From Ilyomonas sp964249755 (GTDB lineage Bacteria; Bacteroidota; Bacteroidia; Chitinophagales; Chitinophagaceae), in contig CAXUDB010000004.1 of the NCBI GenBank assembly GCA_964249755.1, forward strand, positions 310,001-374,000: a stretch of 64,000 nucleotides of DNA, given 5' to 3'. The translations under genes were made by a program, and so were the position numbers. Position 1 is the stretch's first letter. Every line of letters begins with the position of its first letter. The notes under the pieces were generated by a model that saw only the letters and a list, made by a program, of their open reading frames with translations, was not told where the DNA came from and did no database searches. Positions 41,173 to 50,735 of the stretch are shown here, piece by piece.

Positions 41173-43392
41173 TTACCTTCTTATCTTTCCCAAATAATCA
41201 CTCAACTTCAATATCGCATCTGCCGCTAATCCAATGCCCACCTGCGCTTCAGCCCAGTTGCGTTGCTCAATGGCTTCGCGGATGCCAGGCAAAGTTTTCA
41301 CACCATAACCTGTGTAAAAACCGGGTGCATAAATCGCATGCCGATACCACTCCCTGCGCGGCAAACCATCCGGTAATAAGAGCTGTTGTTCGGCTTTATA
41401 CAAAGCCTCGTTTACAGCTTCATTAGCTGCAGAAGTGTCTTCCTTGTTCAGTCTTGCCTGCAGGCTGTCGGTGCTTCGTTCAAGGCTATCTATTGCCGTT
41501 TGCAACGGTGAGAAATTTAAATAAGGCACATCGCTTTTTACCGGTGGTGGCACTAAGTGATCAGCCGTATCTGTGGTTTGTTTGTAAATGCCGGAAAGGA
41601 TGAGTTTATTCTCGAGTCTTGTGTCTTCACGCAGATTATTTGCTAATTGGATCACCTCTTTTGTATAACTGTTAAGTGCATCGTATAAGTAAGAAAAATC
41701 GAACGGAAGTTGATCGGCATCCGCCATGCGCAAAGCCAGTCTGCCAGCGGTTTTCGCCAATGCTATACCATACTGAAAAGAAGGGTCTTTAAAACGGCGG
41801 TAATTATCATACGAATCATATATCGAATGGTATTCGCCACCCCCATCTTCACCGCCAAAACCAATATTCAAACAAGGCAAGCCTAAGTGCTGCAGAAAAG
41901 GAGAGAAGTCAGACCCCGAACCTAACGGTTCCAACTCCAGTTCTTTTTTATTCATTGCCTCTTCTTTTGCTTTGGTTCCGCTGGCATCAGCCACCTCTTT
42001 TGCAAGCAATCTTTGTTTTACCGGAATCCCTGTTTCAGGGTCGGTAATATCATCCGCTATTTCATTTACATATTTCTGCAAGGCAATGGAGCCACCCGCA
42101 CCAAAAAAGCCTCTGCCATTGCCATCGCTGTTAATGTACACCACTGTTTTCTGCTGCAATTCTTTTGCATGGTCTTCTACCCATTCGGTGCTGCCCATTA
42201 AGGAGGGTTCTTCGCCATCCCATGCACAATACACCAGCGTGCGTTTTGGCTTCCAGCCCGTCTTTGCTAACTGACCAATCGAAAGAGCTTCTTCTAACAT
42301 AGGCGCTTGCCCGCTAATGGGGTCAGCCGCTCCGTTCACCCAGGCATCATAGTGGTTGCCACGCACTACCCATTCATCGGGATACTGCGCACCTTTCATT
42401 GTTGCAATCAAATCGCGGCAAGGCACCTGGTTCCAGTTAAAAGCCAGGTTCAAATGCACCTTTGTTTTACCATCACCACCCACATGATAGGTGAACGGCA
42501 GACCACCCACCCAATCGCGCGGCGCTACCACGCCACCCAACGATTTTAAAAGAGGCGTCGCATCATGATAACTGATAGGCAGCACAGGGATCTTCAATAA
42601 ATTCTTCGCATCACTCTGTGCAATCCGCTTTGCATCTGCTGTAGAGGCAATATCTGGTGTTAGCGGATCGCCGGGGTAAATAGGCATGTCCAGTACGCTG
42701 CCACGTTGCACTTCATATTCGCTGCGGTAAGCCCCTTTGGGATAAACATCGCCCGCCGCATAGCCATCATCTATCGGATCGCTATAAATAATGCAGCCGA
42801 TGGCGCCATGCTCCTGCGCAACTTTCGGCTTTATACCGCGCCAACTTCTGCCATACTTTGCAATCACAATCTTGCCTTTTACATTAATTCCCATCCGGTC
42901 AAGTCTGTCATAGTCTGATGGCAAGCCATAATTAACGAAGATGAGTTCACCAGTTACATTGCCATCTGCACTCCATGCGTTGTAAGTAGGCAGTTGCCCG
43001 CTCTGTCCGCTGGTAGCATCTTCCGCTAAGGCAGGCTCTTTCAAAATAGCTTTATAAGAGGTAGGCGCTATCATCTCCAAGACCCTTGTTTTAGGCGTAG
43101 GAAAAAGCACGGTGTATGTGTCCATTCTTACCTCCCAGCCATACGACTTCAGGCGGTTGTAAATGGTATCTGCCATCATTTTATTACCCGCTGAACCGAG
43201 ATGATGCGGCCTCGACGACAATAGCTTTATCGTGCTGCCGATATGCTCTGCACTTAAGTTCTGGTCGAACTGTTTTTCAATGTCTTTTTGTTGTTTGGCA
43301 TTGGAAGAAGTAAAGCCGGTGATGGACGATTGCCCGCCGCTTTTACTTATAAAGAATAAGAACATGCATGAAAGGAAGAAAAGATTTTTCAT
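41173..43392 (-). CDS. M28-family zinc peptidase, glutamate carboxypeptidase II-like
   Basis: 739 residues with signal peptide. Order of domains as in the glutamate carboxypeptidase/transferrin receptor family: a protease-associated domain (VTGELIFVNYGLPSDYDRL, GKIVIAKYGRSWRG), the M28 core (VVRGNHYDAWVNGAADPISG, AWDGEEPSLMGSTEWVEDH, YINSDGNG, LEPLGSGSDFSPFLQHLGLPCLNIGF, YHSIYDSYDNY: zinc ligands His, Asp, Glu, Asp and His visible) and a C-terminal helical dimerisation domain. Periplasmic or secreted peptidase releasing acidic residues from peptides. Confidence 0.93.
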   Translation of the reverse strand: MKNLFFLSCMFLFFISKSGGQSSITGFTSSNAKQQKDIEKQFDQNLSAEHIGSTIKLLSSRPHHLGSAGNKMMADTIYNRLKSYGWEVRMDTYTVLFPTPKTRVLEMIAPTSYKAILKEPALAEDATSGQSGQLPTYNAWSADGNVTGELIFVNYGLPSDYDRLDRMGINVKGKIVIAKYGRSWRGIKPKVAQEHGAIGCIIYSDPIDDGYAAGDVYPKGAYRSEYEVQRGSVLDMPIYPGDPLTPDIASTADAKRIAQSDAKNLLKIPVLPISYHDATPLLKSLGGVVAPRDWVGGLPFTYHVGGDGKTKVHLNLAFNWNQVPCRDLIATMKGAQYPDEWVVRGNHYDAWVNGAADPISGQAPMLEEALSIGQLAKTGWKPKRTLVYCAWDGEEPSLMGSTEWVEDHAKELQQKTVVYINSDGNGRGFFGAGGSIALQKYVNEIADDITDPETGIPVKQRLLAKEVADASGTKAKEEAMNKKELELEPLGSGSDFSPFLQHLGLPCLNIGFGGEDGGGEYHSIYDSYDNYRRFKDPSFQYGIALAKTAGRLALRMADADQLPFDFSYLYDALNSYTKEVIQLANNLREDTRLENKLILSGIYKQTTDTADHLVPPPVKSDVPYLNFSPLQTAIDSLERSTDSLQARLNKEDTSAANEAVNEALYKAEQQLLLPDGLPRREWYRHAIYAPGFYTGYGVKTLPGIREAIEQRNWAEAQVGIGLAADAILKLSDYLGKIRR

Positions 43393-43591
43393 AGATATGT
43401 GAAGGTGGTTTGCTTACGCAATAAAAGTAGGGAATAAAAGCAAGAAGAAGGAGTGGTATAAATGCTGATTCTGCTGATGGAATGTATCTCTGTACATCAA
43501 CTATCAATTAACATCAAGCGCGTCATTTGATGCTATACATTTGTTCTGTCATTGTAACCAGTTGCTGATTTGTTCACAAATTTTATCAATC

Positions 43592-44503
43592 ATGTTTCTT
43601 TTCGTTATAGGCCTCATCATCTTCTTCGTCGCAGTCGGTCTCAGCCGCACCAATCCCGCTTTCAGGCAGTATGCCAAAACAGTACAAGGCATCGGCATCC
43701 TCATCGCCATCTTAGGTTTTATAGCTGCCGGCACCGTGCAGATTGATGCCGGCGAAGTAGGCGTGCAAAAGCTATTTGGTAAAATTCAGGATAATGTATT
43801 GACAAGCGGTCTGCATCTCATCAATCCGTTGATAGAAGTAGAGCACATGGATGTAAGAACGCAGAACTATACCATGAGTGGCACCAACGACGAGGGTACT
43901 AAAGCTGGTGATGATGCCATCCGCGTATTGTCTGCCGACGGATTGGAAGTCACCATTGATTTATCAGTATTATACCACGTTGTTCCTTCCGAAGCACCTA
44001 AGTTATTACGGCAAACGGGCACTAATTATGAAGATAAAATCGTGCGTCCCATCACACGCACCCGCATCCGCGATAATGCGGTTTATTACGATGCCGTAGC
44101 CCTGTTCTCTACTAAGCGCGATGAGTTTCAGCAGCGCATCTTCAGTACTATAGAAAAAGACTTTAAAGCGCGAGGATTGATACTGGAAAATTTATTGGTT
44201 CGCAACATCACTTTACCAGCCAGTGTGAAAACTACCATCGAGCAAAAAATAAGTGCCGAACAGGATGCGCAGAAGATGCGGTTTGTGCTGCAGAAAGAAC
44301 AACAGGAAGCCGAGCGCAAACGCATCGAAGCGCAGGGCATTGCCGATTACCAGCGCATCATCAGCGAAAGCCTTACCGATAAACAGTTGCAATACGAACG
44401 CATTAAAGCACAACTGGAAATTGCAAAGTCGCCCAATTCTAAAGTTATCATCATGGGCAGTGGCAATACACCACTGATTTTGGATGGCAAGAATGATAAG
44501 TAA
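43592..44503 (+). CDS. SPFH/prohibitin-like membrane protein
   Basis: About 303 residues. Two N-terminal hydrophobic segments, then the SPFH (band 7) domain: QIDAGEVGVQKLFGKIQDNVLTSGLHLINPLIEVEHMDVRTQNY, VTIDLSVLYHVVPSEAPKL, and a C-terminal coiled coil (EQDAQKMRFVLQKEQQEAERKRIEAQGIADYQRII). Forms ring scaffolds on the membrane. The start at 43592 opens the hydrophobic segment. A known association of some Band-7 proteins with RNA-repair loci exists, but this one is 7 kb away and prohibitin-like. Confidence 0.92.
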   Translation: MFLFVIGLIIFFVAVGLSRTNPAFRQYAKTVQGIGILIAILGFIAAGTVQIDAGEVGVQKLFGKIQDNVLTSGLHLINPLIEVEHMDVRTQNYTMSGTNDEGTKAGDDAIRVLSADGLEVTIDLSVLYHVVPSEAPKLLRQTGTNYEDKIVRPITRTRIRDNAVYYDAVALFSTKRDEFQQRIFSTIEKDFKARGLILENLLVRNITLPASVKTTIEQKISAEQDAQKMRFVLQKEQQEAERKRIEAQGIADYQRIISESLTDKQLQYERIKAQLEIAKSPNSKVIIMGSGNTPLILDGKNDK

Positions 44504-44530
44504 AGCTTATTTTACTTTTATATTATCTAA

Positions 44531-44574
44531 AAACAAACCCCTCTTCATATTGCTATGACGAGGGGTTTGTTTCA
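44531..44574. terminator. Convergent terminator between the SPFH gene and the M4 peptidase gene
   Basis: 13-bp stem (44531-44543 with 44560-44572) with an extra 4-bp inner stem; A-rich on one side and T-containing on the other. Confidence 0.75.
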
Positions 44575-44585
44575 ATAAGAAAAAA

Positions 44586-46499
44586 TTATTTCGCAATCAG
44601 GAACGGATACCGTCCGCTCACCAATCCATCTTCTTCAACCGTAATATAATAGTTGCCGGTTTGTAAAGCAGCCAGGTTTGCCAACTTGTAAGTTTGCTCT
44701 CCTTTGGTTCTGTAGCCCAATGAATAAGTTTGTGAAACCTGCGCCGAACGGTCATACACTTTCAGTATGATGTTGCCTTCTTTTTGCAGGCTAAACTTTA
44801 GCGTGGAAACGGTATTGCCAGCCGGGTTGGGATAGAGGCTGATATTCGACACAAACTGTGGTGCTGCAACGCTTGTGAGGCCTGCCGTGCCGATACCTAC
44901 TGCATAAAACGCATTCTTTACCTGCGTTACTTCGTTGGAAGTTGCACCATATAAGTCTGTAGCTGCGTTGATGCAAGCCACGCGCCATGCCGCATAGTTA
45001 GAAGTAGGTACGAGATACACCGTTTCGGAGCGATACAGAATCTGGTCGGCTTTGCTTAAGCCCAGACCGGTAACGCTAAACGCATTGCCTTTGTCGTTGG
45101 TGCCGCTGCCGCCATCTACCAGCAGGTAAAACATGTAGTTGCCTACACCGCTCAACACATGCACATCGGCACTGGCTTTCCAGTACTTGCCGCCATACGT
45201 ATCGGGCTGGCTATAGGCATTGGGATTGCTCATGTCGCGGATAAACCAGTTCATGTCGTTGCTCAGGCGCCAGTCTTTATCGGCTGGTTTAATAAAGAAC
45301 TGCACCGACTTGCCCATGATGTCGCTCATGCTTTCGTTCATGCCGCCCGATTCGCCGCTGTAGTTCAAGCCAGATGTGTTTTGCGTTACACCATGTGTTA
45401 ACTCATGACCCGTAACATCAATACCAGTAACGCCTGCACCGCTGCTGCCCGAGCGTTTGCCGTAGTTCATCGCAGTGCCATCCCAAGCAGCATTATCTCT
45501 GTATAAAATGCCGCCTTTATTCACATAGCTGACCAATGCAAAGCCGTTGTTGTCTATGCTGTTGCGGTTAAAATTAGCTTTATAAAAATCATACGTCATC
45601 TCTACACCCCAATGCGCATCCAACGCATTCTGGTTGGGAAGCGACAGGTTCCAGTTGGCAGATGTGTTGGTGAACTCGGCTTTGCCTTTTGCCTGTAGTG
45701 TAATCACACCATTACCGCGCGAATAATCGCGAAGGCGGTACGTATTTGTTCCTGTTTTGTCGGAGTGAATCGTCTGCGTGCCGCTGTACAAAGTATTGGC
45801 AGAGCCTATCGCATCGGTGGTATGAATGCGATCCTTCCTGCCCAGTATTTCGCCGGTTTGCGCATCTATGAAATAGTAAGCGCGGCTGATGTTCGGCTCC
45901 TGCGCATAGATGTCAATTTTATAAGCCGGGCGAAGCTCCGATACATTGATGTCGTCGCCTGCGTACCATACTTTCTCTGCTTTGGGATAATAAGTGGCGT
46001 TCTTGTCGTTAAACTGCGCTTTCAGGTTGGCTTCCATATCGGCATCCTGCCACGCATACAAGGTAGCGCCCACCTGCCTGATGGCAGCTGCAACGGCTTG
46101 CTTTTCGGTGATGCTTTTTGCGCTGGCTGCCGATAGCAAAGTACTTTCAAAATCGGTAACGAGAGATGCACTTACAGACACCAGTTTACCGTCTTTTACA
46201 TGTGCTACCAACATAGAGCTTTCGATAGGCAAACCTGCATAGGTTTGATAAAAACGGTAGTGCGTGAAGCCAAGATTGTCCTTCTCCGTGCTCTTCAACA
46301 CGAGGTCTGCTTTAGCATCCAAACCCAAAACAGCTTTGGCCGTTTGCGGTGTGAAAGCCACTTGCTGGGCTTCTGCAAAACCGGCATACTGTTTTGAAAT
46401 TCCTTTGTCGCCTCTGATAACGGGAAGCAGGTTTTTTTGTGCATCGGCTGCACCGGCCAACATAGCCAGCATTGCCAGCGTGAGTAGTCGTTTTTTCAT
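44586..46499 (-). CDS. M4 thermolysin-like metallopeptidase with T9SS sorting domain
   Basis: 637 residues: signal peptide; FTP/PepSY-like propeptide (about 35-200); M4 catalytic domain with zinc motif in DVTGHELTHGVTQ and the downstream Glu in GESGGMNESMSDIMG; C-terminal type IX secretion sorting domain (about 560-637, SLYPNPAGNTVSTLKFSLQ ... SGRYPFLIAK). Secreted endopeptidase attached or released through T9SS, which is limited to Bacteroidota. Confidence 0.94.
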   Translation of the reverse strand: MKKRLLTLAMLAMLAGAADAQKNLLPVIRGDKGISKQYAGFAEAQQVAFTPQTAKAVLGLDAKADLVLKSTEKDNLGFTHYRFYQTYAGLPIESSMLVAHVKDGKLVSVSASLVTDFESTLLSAASAKSITEKQAVAAAIRQVGATLYAWQDADMEANLKAQFNDKNATYYPKAEKVWYAGDDINVSELRPAYKIDIYAQEPNISRAYYFIDAQTGEILGRKDRIHTTDAIGSANTLYSGTQTIHSDKTGTNTYRLRDYSRGNGVITLQAKGKAEFTNTSANWNLSLPNQNALDAHWGVEMTYDFYKANFNRNSIDNNGFALVSYVNKGGILYRDNAAWDGTAMNYGKRSGSSGAGVTGIDVTGHELTHGVTQNTSGLNYSGESGGMNESMSDIMGKSVQFFIKPADKDWRLSNDMNWFIRDMSNPNAYSQPDTYGGKYWKASADVHVLSGVGNYMFYLLVDGGSGTNDKGNAFSVTGLGLSKADQILYRSETVYLVPTSNYAAWRVACINAATDLYGATSNEVTQVKNAFYAVGIGTAGLTSVAAPQFVSNISLYPNPAGNTVSTLKFSLQKEGNIILKVYDRSAQVSQTYSLGYRTKGEQTYKLANLAALQTGNYYITVEEDGLVSGRYPFLIAK

Positions 46500-46772
46500 T
46501 TGAGAGATTTGATTTAATATGAATAAAAAGAAGAACCCTGTGAAGAATACGATATGGAAACCATAAGCCTGGAATTGGTAATGATAAACAGTTAATAATT
46601 CTCTTTGCAGTTCGGTGATACCCTCAAAAGCATCCTTTCATTCAGCGCGATAAATGTAGAAAAGTTTTGGTTGGCGTGTTATTTATTTCGGTGAATAAAA
46701 TATTGTTCATTCTTATCCGCTGCCTGTTACAACAGCAAAAGAATAGAACAATGTGCAATCAATTGATAACAG

Positions 46773-47594
46773 TTATTTCTTCTGATACACCCGCACATAA
46801 TCCACATACATCTTCGCCGGTAGCAGGCTGTCGTCAATGGTTTGTCCTGGCCAGTTGCCGCCCACCGCAAGGTTTAGCAGCAGGAAGAAAGGTTGTTGAA
46901 ACTCTTCAGTGTTGTTTGTATTGATGTTAGAGGTGTGATACTTTACGCTATCTATAAACCAGTTAATCGTATTCTTATCCCATTCCACACTATATACATG
47001 ATAGCCGGAAGGAAAAGAAGTTGTGTTGCCACCGTTCTGTGCATGACCATTGTTGTCCCAATGAATAGTGCCATAAATAATGCTGTCGGCATTAATGTGT
47101 TCCATAATATCTGTTTCACCACAGGCCGGCCAATTAATGGTATTGATGTTGGAACCCAGCATCCAGAAAGCCGGCCACAAGCCTTGCCCCACAGGCATTT
47201 TAATGCGGGCTTCTATCTTTCCATATTTAAATTCCTTTTTACCCTGCGTCGTCATCCGCGAAGAAGTATAACCGTTCGATCCCACCGTTTCTTTCCGGGC
47301 TGTAATCACTAAGTTACCATCCTCAATAGAAGCATTGTCTTTCTGGTAATATTCCTGCTCGTTGTTGCCCCATCCGTTGCCGCCGGTTTCAAAGTTCCAG
47401 ATATTCGTGTTAATGGCAGAACTATCAAACTCATCCGACCATACCATCTGGTAAGCGGTAGCTGTTGTTGTATCGGCAGGTGGTGTGTAAGGAGGTGGAA
47501 TAATTCCATTGTCTGATGAAGAAGATTTGGTGCAAAAAGAAAACAAGCAAACGAAAAGAAACAGAAGAGGCAGGATTTTGCCGGATGATGTCAT
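46773..47594 (-). CDS. GH16-family beta-glucanase (laminarinase-like) lipoprotein
   Basis: 273 residues; lipobox FLFVCLFSFC near residue 20. GH16 catalytic motif seen in WPACGETDIMEHIN (ExDxxE type with the nucleophile and acid/base Glu). Other family segments: VWSDEFDSSAINTNIWNFETGG, SRMTTQGKKEFKYGKIEARIKMP and GYHVYSVEWDKNTINWFID. Divergent from the GH5 gene, with which it would degrade beta-1,3/1,4-glucan. Confidence 0.93.
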   Translation of the reverse strand: MTSSGKILPLLFLFVCLFSFCTKSSSSDNGIIPPPYTPPADTTTATAYQMVWSDEFDSSAINTNIWNFETGGNGWGNNEQEYYQKDNASIEDGNLVITARKETVGSNGYTSSRMTTQGKKEFKYGKIEARIKMPVGQGLWPAFWMLGSNINTINWPACGETDIMEHINADSIIYGTIHWDNNGHAQNGGNTTSFPSGYHVYSVEWDKNTINWFIDSVKYHTSNINTNNTEEFQQPFFLLLNLAVGGNWPGQTIDDSLLPAKMYVDYVRVYQKK

Positions 47595-47775
47595 ACAACA
47601 AGCTTTATAAAATAAAGATAAGAGAAAAGCAATGATGCCGACACCGGCAAAACGGCGATGACATAAAACAATTTCTTGTGTGCAATCTCATTTTATAACT
47701 GACTCACTATAGAGATTTGCATGATCATTTTTAATTACAAATAAAACTTCATCTTTAAGTTCTAATTAATGCTGT

Positions 47776-49002
47776 ATGATAACGAAGAAAACCATATCAC
47801 TTCTCTTGTTCATTGTTTCATTTTTCTCGGCGCAATCACAAAATAAATTCATCACCTCCAGGGGCAAAGACATCATTGACGCAAATGGCAAACCTTTTCT
47901 TATCAAAGGAACCAACCTCGGCAACTGGTTGGTTCCGGAAGGTTACATGTTTAAGTTTACGAATGCCAGTTCACCCAGACTAATTGATGAAACATTTAAA
48001 GAACTGGTAGGTCCGGCGGCTACAAAAGAATTCTGGAAGAAATATTTGACTACTTACATCACCAAAAAGGATATTCATTACCTCAAAACAACCGGTCTCA
48101 ATTCTATCCGTATACCTTTCAATTATCGCTTGTTCACCAATGAATCTTACATGGGCGATAATGATTCAACAAGGGGCTTCACTTATTTGGATAAGGTGAT
48201 ACAATGGTGCAAAGAAGAAGGCTTGTATGCCTTGCTGGATATGCATTGCGCGCCCGGCGGGCAAACCGGCGATAACATTGATGATGGCTACGGCTATCCT
48301 TTCCTGTTCGAAAGCGAAGCTGACCAAAACAAAACGGTTTATTTCTGGCAGAAGATTGCAAAGCACTATGCGAATGAAACGACTGTACTGGGTTATGATC
48401 TGCTAAACGAACCCATTGCACATTACTTCGACAAAGATCATTTCAACCCTTTGCTTGAACCACTTTACAAGAAGATTACAACAGCCATTCGCAGCGTTGA
48501 TAAGAATCATCTTCTCTTTCTTGGCGGCGCGCAGTGGGATTCTAACTTCAACCCATTTGGTGCGCCTTTCGATAGCAAGCTCGTTTACACATTTCATAAA
48601 TACTGGACGGCTACCACAAAAGATGTGATACAGGACTATATTGATTTCAGAGACAAACACAACGTGCCCATCTATTGCGGCGAAACCGGCGAGAATGATG
48701 ATGAGTGGGTAATGAAGTTCAGGCAAACACTGGAAGAAAACAACATTGGCTGGCACTATTGGCCGTATAAAAAAATGGACGACACACGAGGCTTTGTTAC
48801 GTTTAAAATACCTCAGTATTACGATAGCATCATTGCTTATGCCGACACGGCAAGAAGCAGCTTTGCAGACATTAGGAAGCTAAGACCAAAGGATGGGGGA
48901 CAACTGCAAAAAGCACTGGATGGATTTTTAGAGAACTGCCGGTTTGCAAATTGTATTATCAACAAAGAATACATAACAGCCTTGGGCTTGAAGGCAAATT
49001 GA
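47776..49002 (+). CDS. GH5-family beta-glucanase (exo-1,3-beta-glucanase-like)
   Basis: 408 residues with signal peptide. TIM-barrel motifs: GTNLGNWLVPEGYMF, LNSIRIPFNYRLF, LYALLDMHCAPGGQTGDN, VLGYDLLNEPIAHY (acid/base Glu), YTFHKYW and VPIYCGETGEND (nucleophile Glu). Looks most like fungal-type exo-1,3-beta-glucanase relatives in GH5. Divergent partner of the GH16 gene. Confidence 0.92.
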   Translation: MITKKTISLLLFIVSFFSAQSQNKFITSRGKDIIDANGKPFLIKGTNLGNWLVPEGYMFKFTNASSPRLIDETFKELVGPAATKEFWKKYLTTYITKKDIHYLKTTGLNSIRIPFNYRLFTNESYMGDNDSTRGFTYLDKVIQWCKEEGLYALLDMHCAPGGQTGDNIDDGYGYPFLFESEADQNKTVYFWQKIAKHYANETTVLGYDLLNEPIAHYFDKDHFNPLLEPLYKKITTAIRSVDKNHLLFLGGAQWDSNFNPFGAPFDSKLVYTFHKYWTATTKDVIQDYIDFRDKHNVPIYCGETGENDDEWVMKFRQTLEENNIGWHYWPYKKMDDTRGFVTFKIPQYYDSIIAYADTARSSFADIRKLRPKDGGQLQKALDGFLENCRFANCIINKEYITALGLKAN

Positions 49003-49026
49003 TTCCCGCAATACCGCATTGGATTT

Positions 49027-49890
49027 TTATAAAATAATATAGCCGCCTTCGAATACATTGGCAAAAAAGAAGTCATAATCAACCCATGCAAAGCCACCAT
49101 CCGCCCATGCCGTGCTCCAGGAATTCATGAAGCGGAAAGCATGTTTCGCGTCATCGTAGCCGGTTATCACCAAAGCATGCGGACCGCCAACGGCTCCACT
49201 GCGTTCTTTCCATACATAGGGTGCAGAAAGTGCTTCAAAGCCTGGATCTACGGAAATAGCAAATATAACCGGGTGCTTGTCCTGTATGGCTTTCCGGATA
49301 CATTTTAAGTTGTGCAAATTCACTTTCGCCCAACCCTTTATCTTATAAGTTTCAGCGTCTGATTTTTGAATGCTATCCGGTTGAAGCGAGCATTCGCCGG
49401 GATCATAAGGCATAGTGCTTAATGAACATGCACCCTCCATTTTCATAAGATATAAATGATCGAGAATAGAGGTGCAAGTGCAGTTGCCTTTGGTTATCTG
49501 GTTGTAGATAAACTTTGGGCTTAAATTGCCGGTATCGCTGTAAGCTTTACCCAATATTGTATGCACGTAATAGCTGCCGGCGCCATACACGGTTGCCCAT
49601 GCAGCGCACGATCTCTGGCTACTCTGATCGCCCGGAACAGGCATGTCAAGAAGAATAGAAGAAGGCAGTGGTTGTGCTGTGTCAGGCAGATAATCAACCG
49701 TATCAGCAATGACAACGCCAAGGCTGGCGCCTGCATCGTTGCAATAGCCGGTCGCATATGGGTAATCGCGTGGAAGCGTGTCCCTGATAACGTCAACGCT
49801 TTTGCCGCCTTCAAAAGAATATTCCCGGTAGCAGGCAAACAAAGAAATGAGAACACCCGTCATGGCAATCAGCAATGCTCTTGTTTTCAT
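49027..49890 (-). CDS. C1 papain-like cysteine peptidase lipoprotein
   Basis: 287 residues. Lipobox LISLFAC near residue 20. Papain-like triad: QSSQRSCAAWATVYGAGSY (catalytic Cys), GPHALVITGYDD (His) and FMNSWSTAWADGGFAWVDYD (Asn). Anchored to the outer or inner membrane. Convergent with the GH5 gene. Confidence 0.9.
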   Translation of the reverse strand: MKTRALLIAMTGVLISLFACYREYSFEGGKSVDVIRDTLPRDYPYATGYCNDAGASLGVVIADTVDYLPDTAQPLPSSILLDMPVPGDQSSQRSCAAWATVYGAGSYYVHTILGKAYSDTGNLSPKFIYNQITKGNCTCTSILDHLYLMKMEGACSLSTMPYDPGECSLQPDSIQKSDAETYKIKGWAKVNLHNLKCIRKAIQDKHPVIFAISVDPGFEALSAPYVWKERSGAVGGPHALVITGYDDAKHAFRFMNSWSTAWADGGFAWVDYDFFFANVFEGGYIIL

Positions 49891-50066
49891 ATTGATTTTT
49901 ATTCAACGTAAATAAATGGCAACCCCTTTACTAAAGAAGTACCTAAAGAGATTATCTAAGGAGACAGGCGCTGGTGAAAAAGTTGTATAGGTTGGAAAAA
50001 TTATTCCGGATGATACAAGAAGAGAATTTGCTATTCTTATCTGCGGGATAAATATTTTCTTTACGT

Positions 50067-50735
50067 ATGAAAATAAGTACCGTAAGATTAGAGACCTTCA
50101 GCGATTGCGTGGTTGCCATCATCATTACTGTTATGATACTGGAGCTGAAGCTACCTAACCTGGATGTGCAAACGTCTTCGGCCCACATGATGACTTACCT
50201 GCATCACCTGCTGCCTTATTTTATCACGTATGCTTTTAGTTACATGATGATCGGTATCTTCTGGACCAACCACCACCATATGTTTTTCCTGTTGGAGAAT
50301 ACCGACGAAACCTTGCTATGGCAAAACTTTTTGTTCCTGTTTGTACTCAGTTTAATCCCGTTTGCAACGGCTATTGTGGGCGCCAATCCGTTCATACCGG
50401 TATCGCCGGCTATCTATGGTTTGGTGATGTTACTTACCACCGTTTCATTCGTTATGATGCGCAGTTATAGCCTTCGCCACAAGCTTATTCACATTGATAA
50501 AGACAAAGACATCCGCCGCAAGATTTATAAAGTATCCATCCGCGCCCGCACTAAAGGCATCATCGGGGCAGTGGTGTACGCTGCTTCCGTACCCTTAGCA
50601 TATGTAAATGTGTTTATCTCTTATGTGCTGTTTGCTATACCGGCTATCATCTTTTTTATCCCCGAAGGCATAGACAGCGAGAAACTTGCATCAAGCCTTA
50701 GCGAAGACAACAAACCGGCGCCGCAAAATCAATAA
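50067..50735 (+). CDS. TMEM175-family (DUF1211) potassium channel-like protein
   Basis: 222 residues, six predicted helices. The family signature is at the N terminus: RLETFSDCVVAIIITVMILELKLP (canonical RxxxFSD). Later segments ITYAFSYMMIGIFWTNHHHMFFLL and LFLFVLSLIPFATAIVG agree. Bacterial members form K+-permeable tetramers. Its stop overlaps the convergent serine hydrolase gene by a few bases. Confidence 0.9.
   Translation: MKISTVRLETFSDCVVAIIITVMILELKLPNLDVQTSSAHMMTYLHHLLPYFITYAFSYMMIGIFWTNHHHMFFLLENTDETLLWQNFLFLFVLSLIPFATAIVGANPFIPVSPAIYGLVMLLTTVSFVMMRSYSLRHKLIHIDKDKDIRRKIYKVSIRARTKGIIGAVVYAASVPLAYVNVFISYVLFAIPAIIFFIPEGIDSEKLASSLSEDNKPAPQNQ

Noticed and set aside
43592..44503. SPFH/Band-7 protein as part of the RNA-repair locus
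   Set aside because: It is over 7 kb from the TROVE gene, separated by unrelated operons, and looks like a prohibitin.
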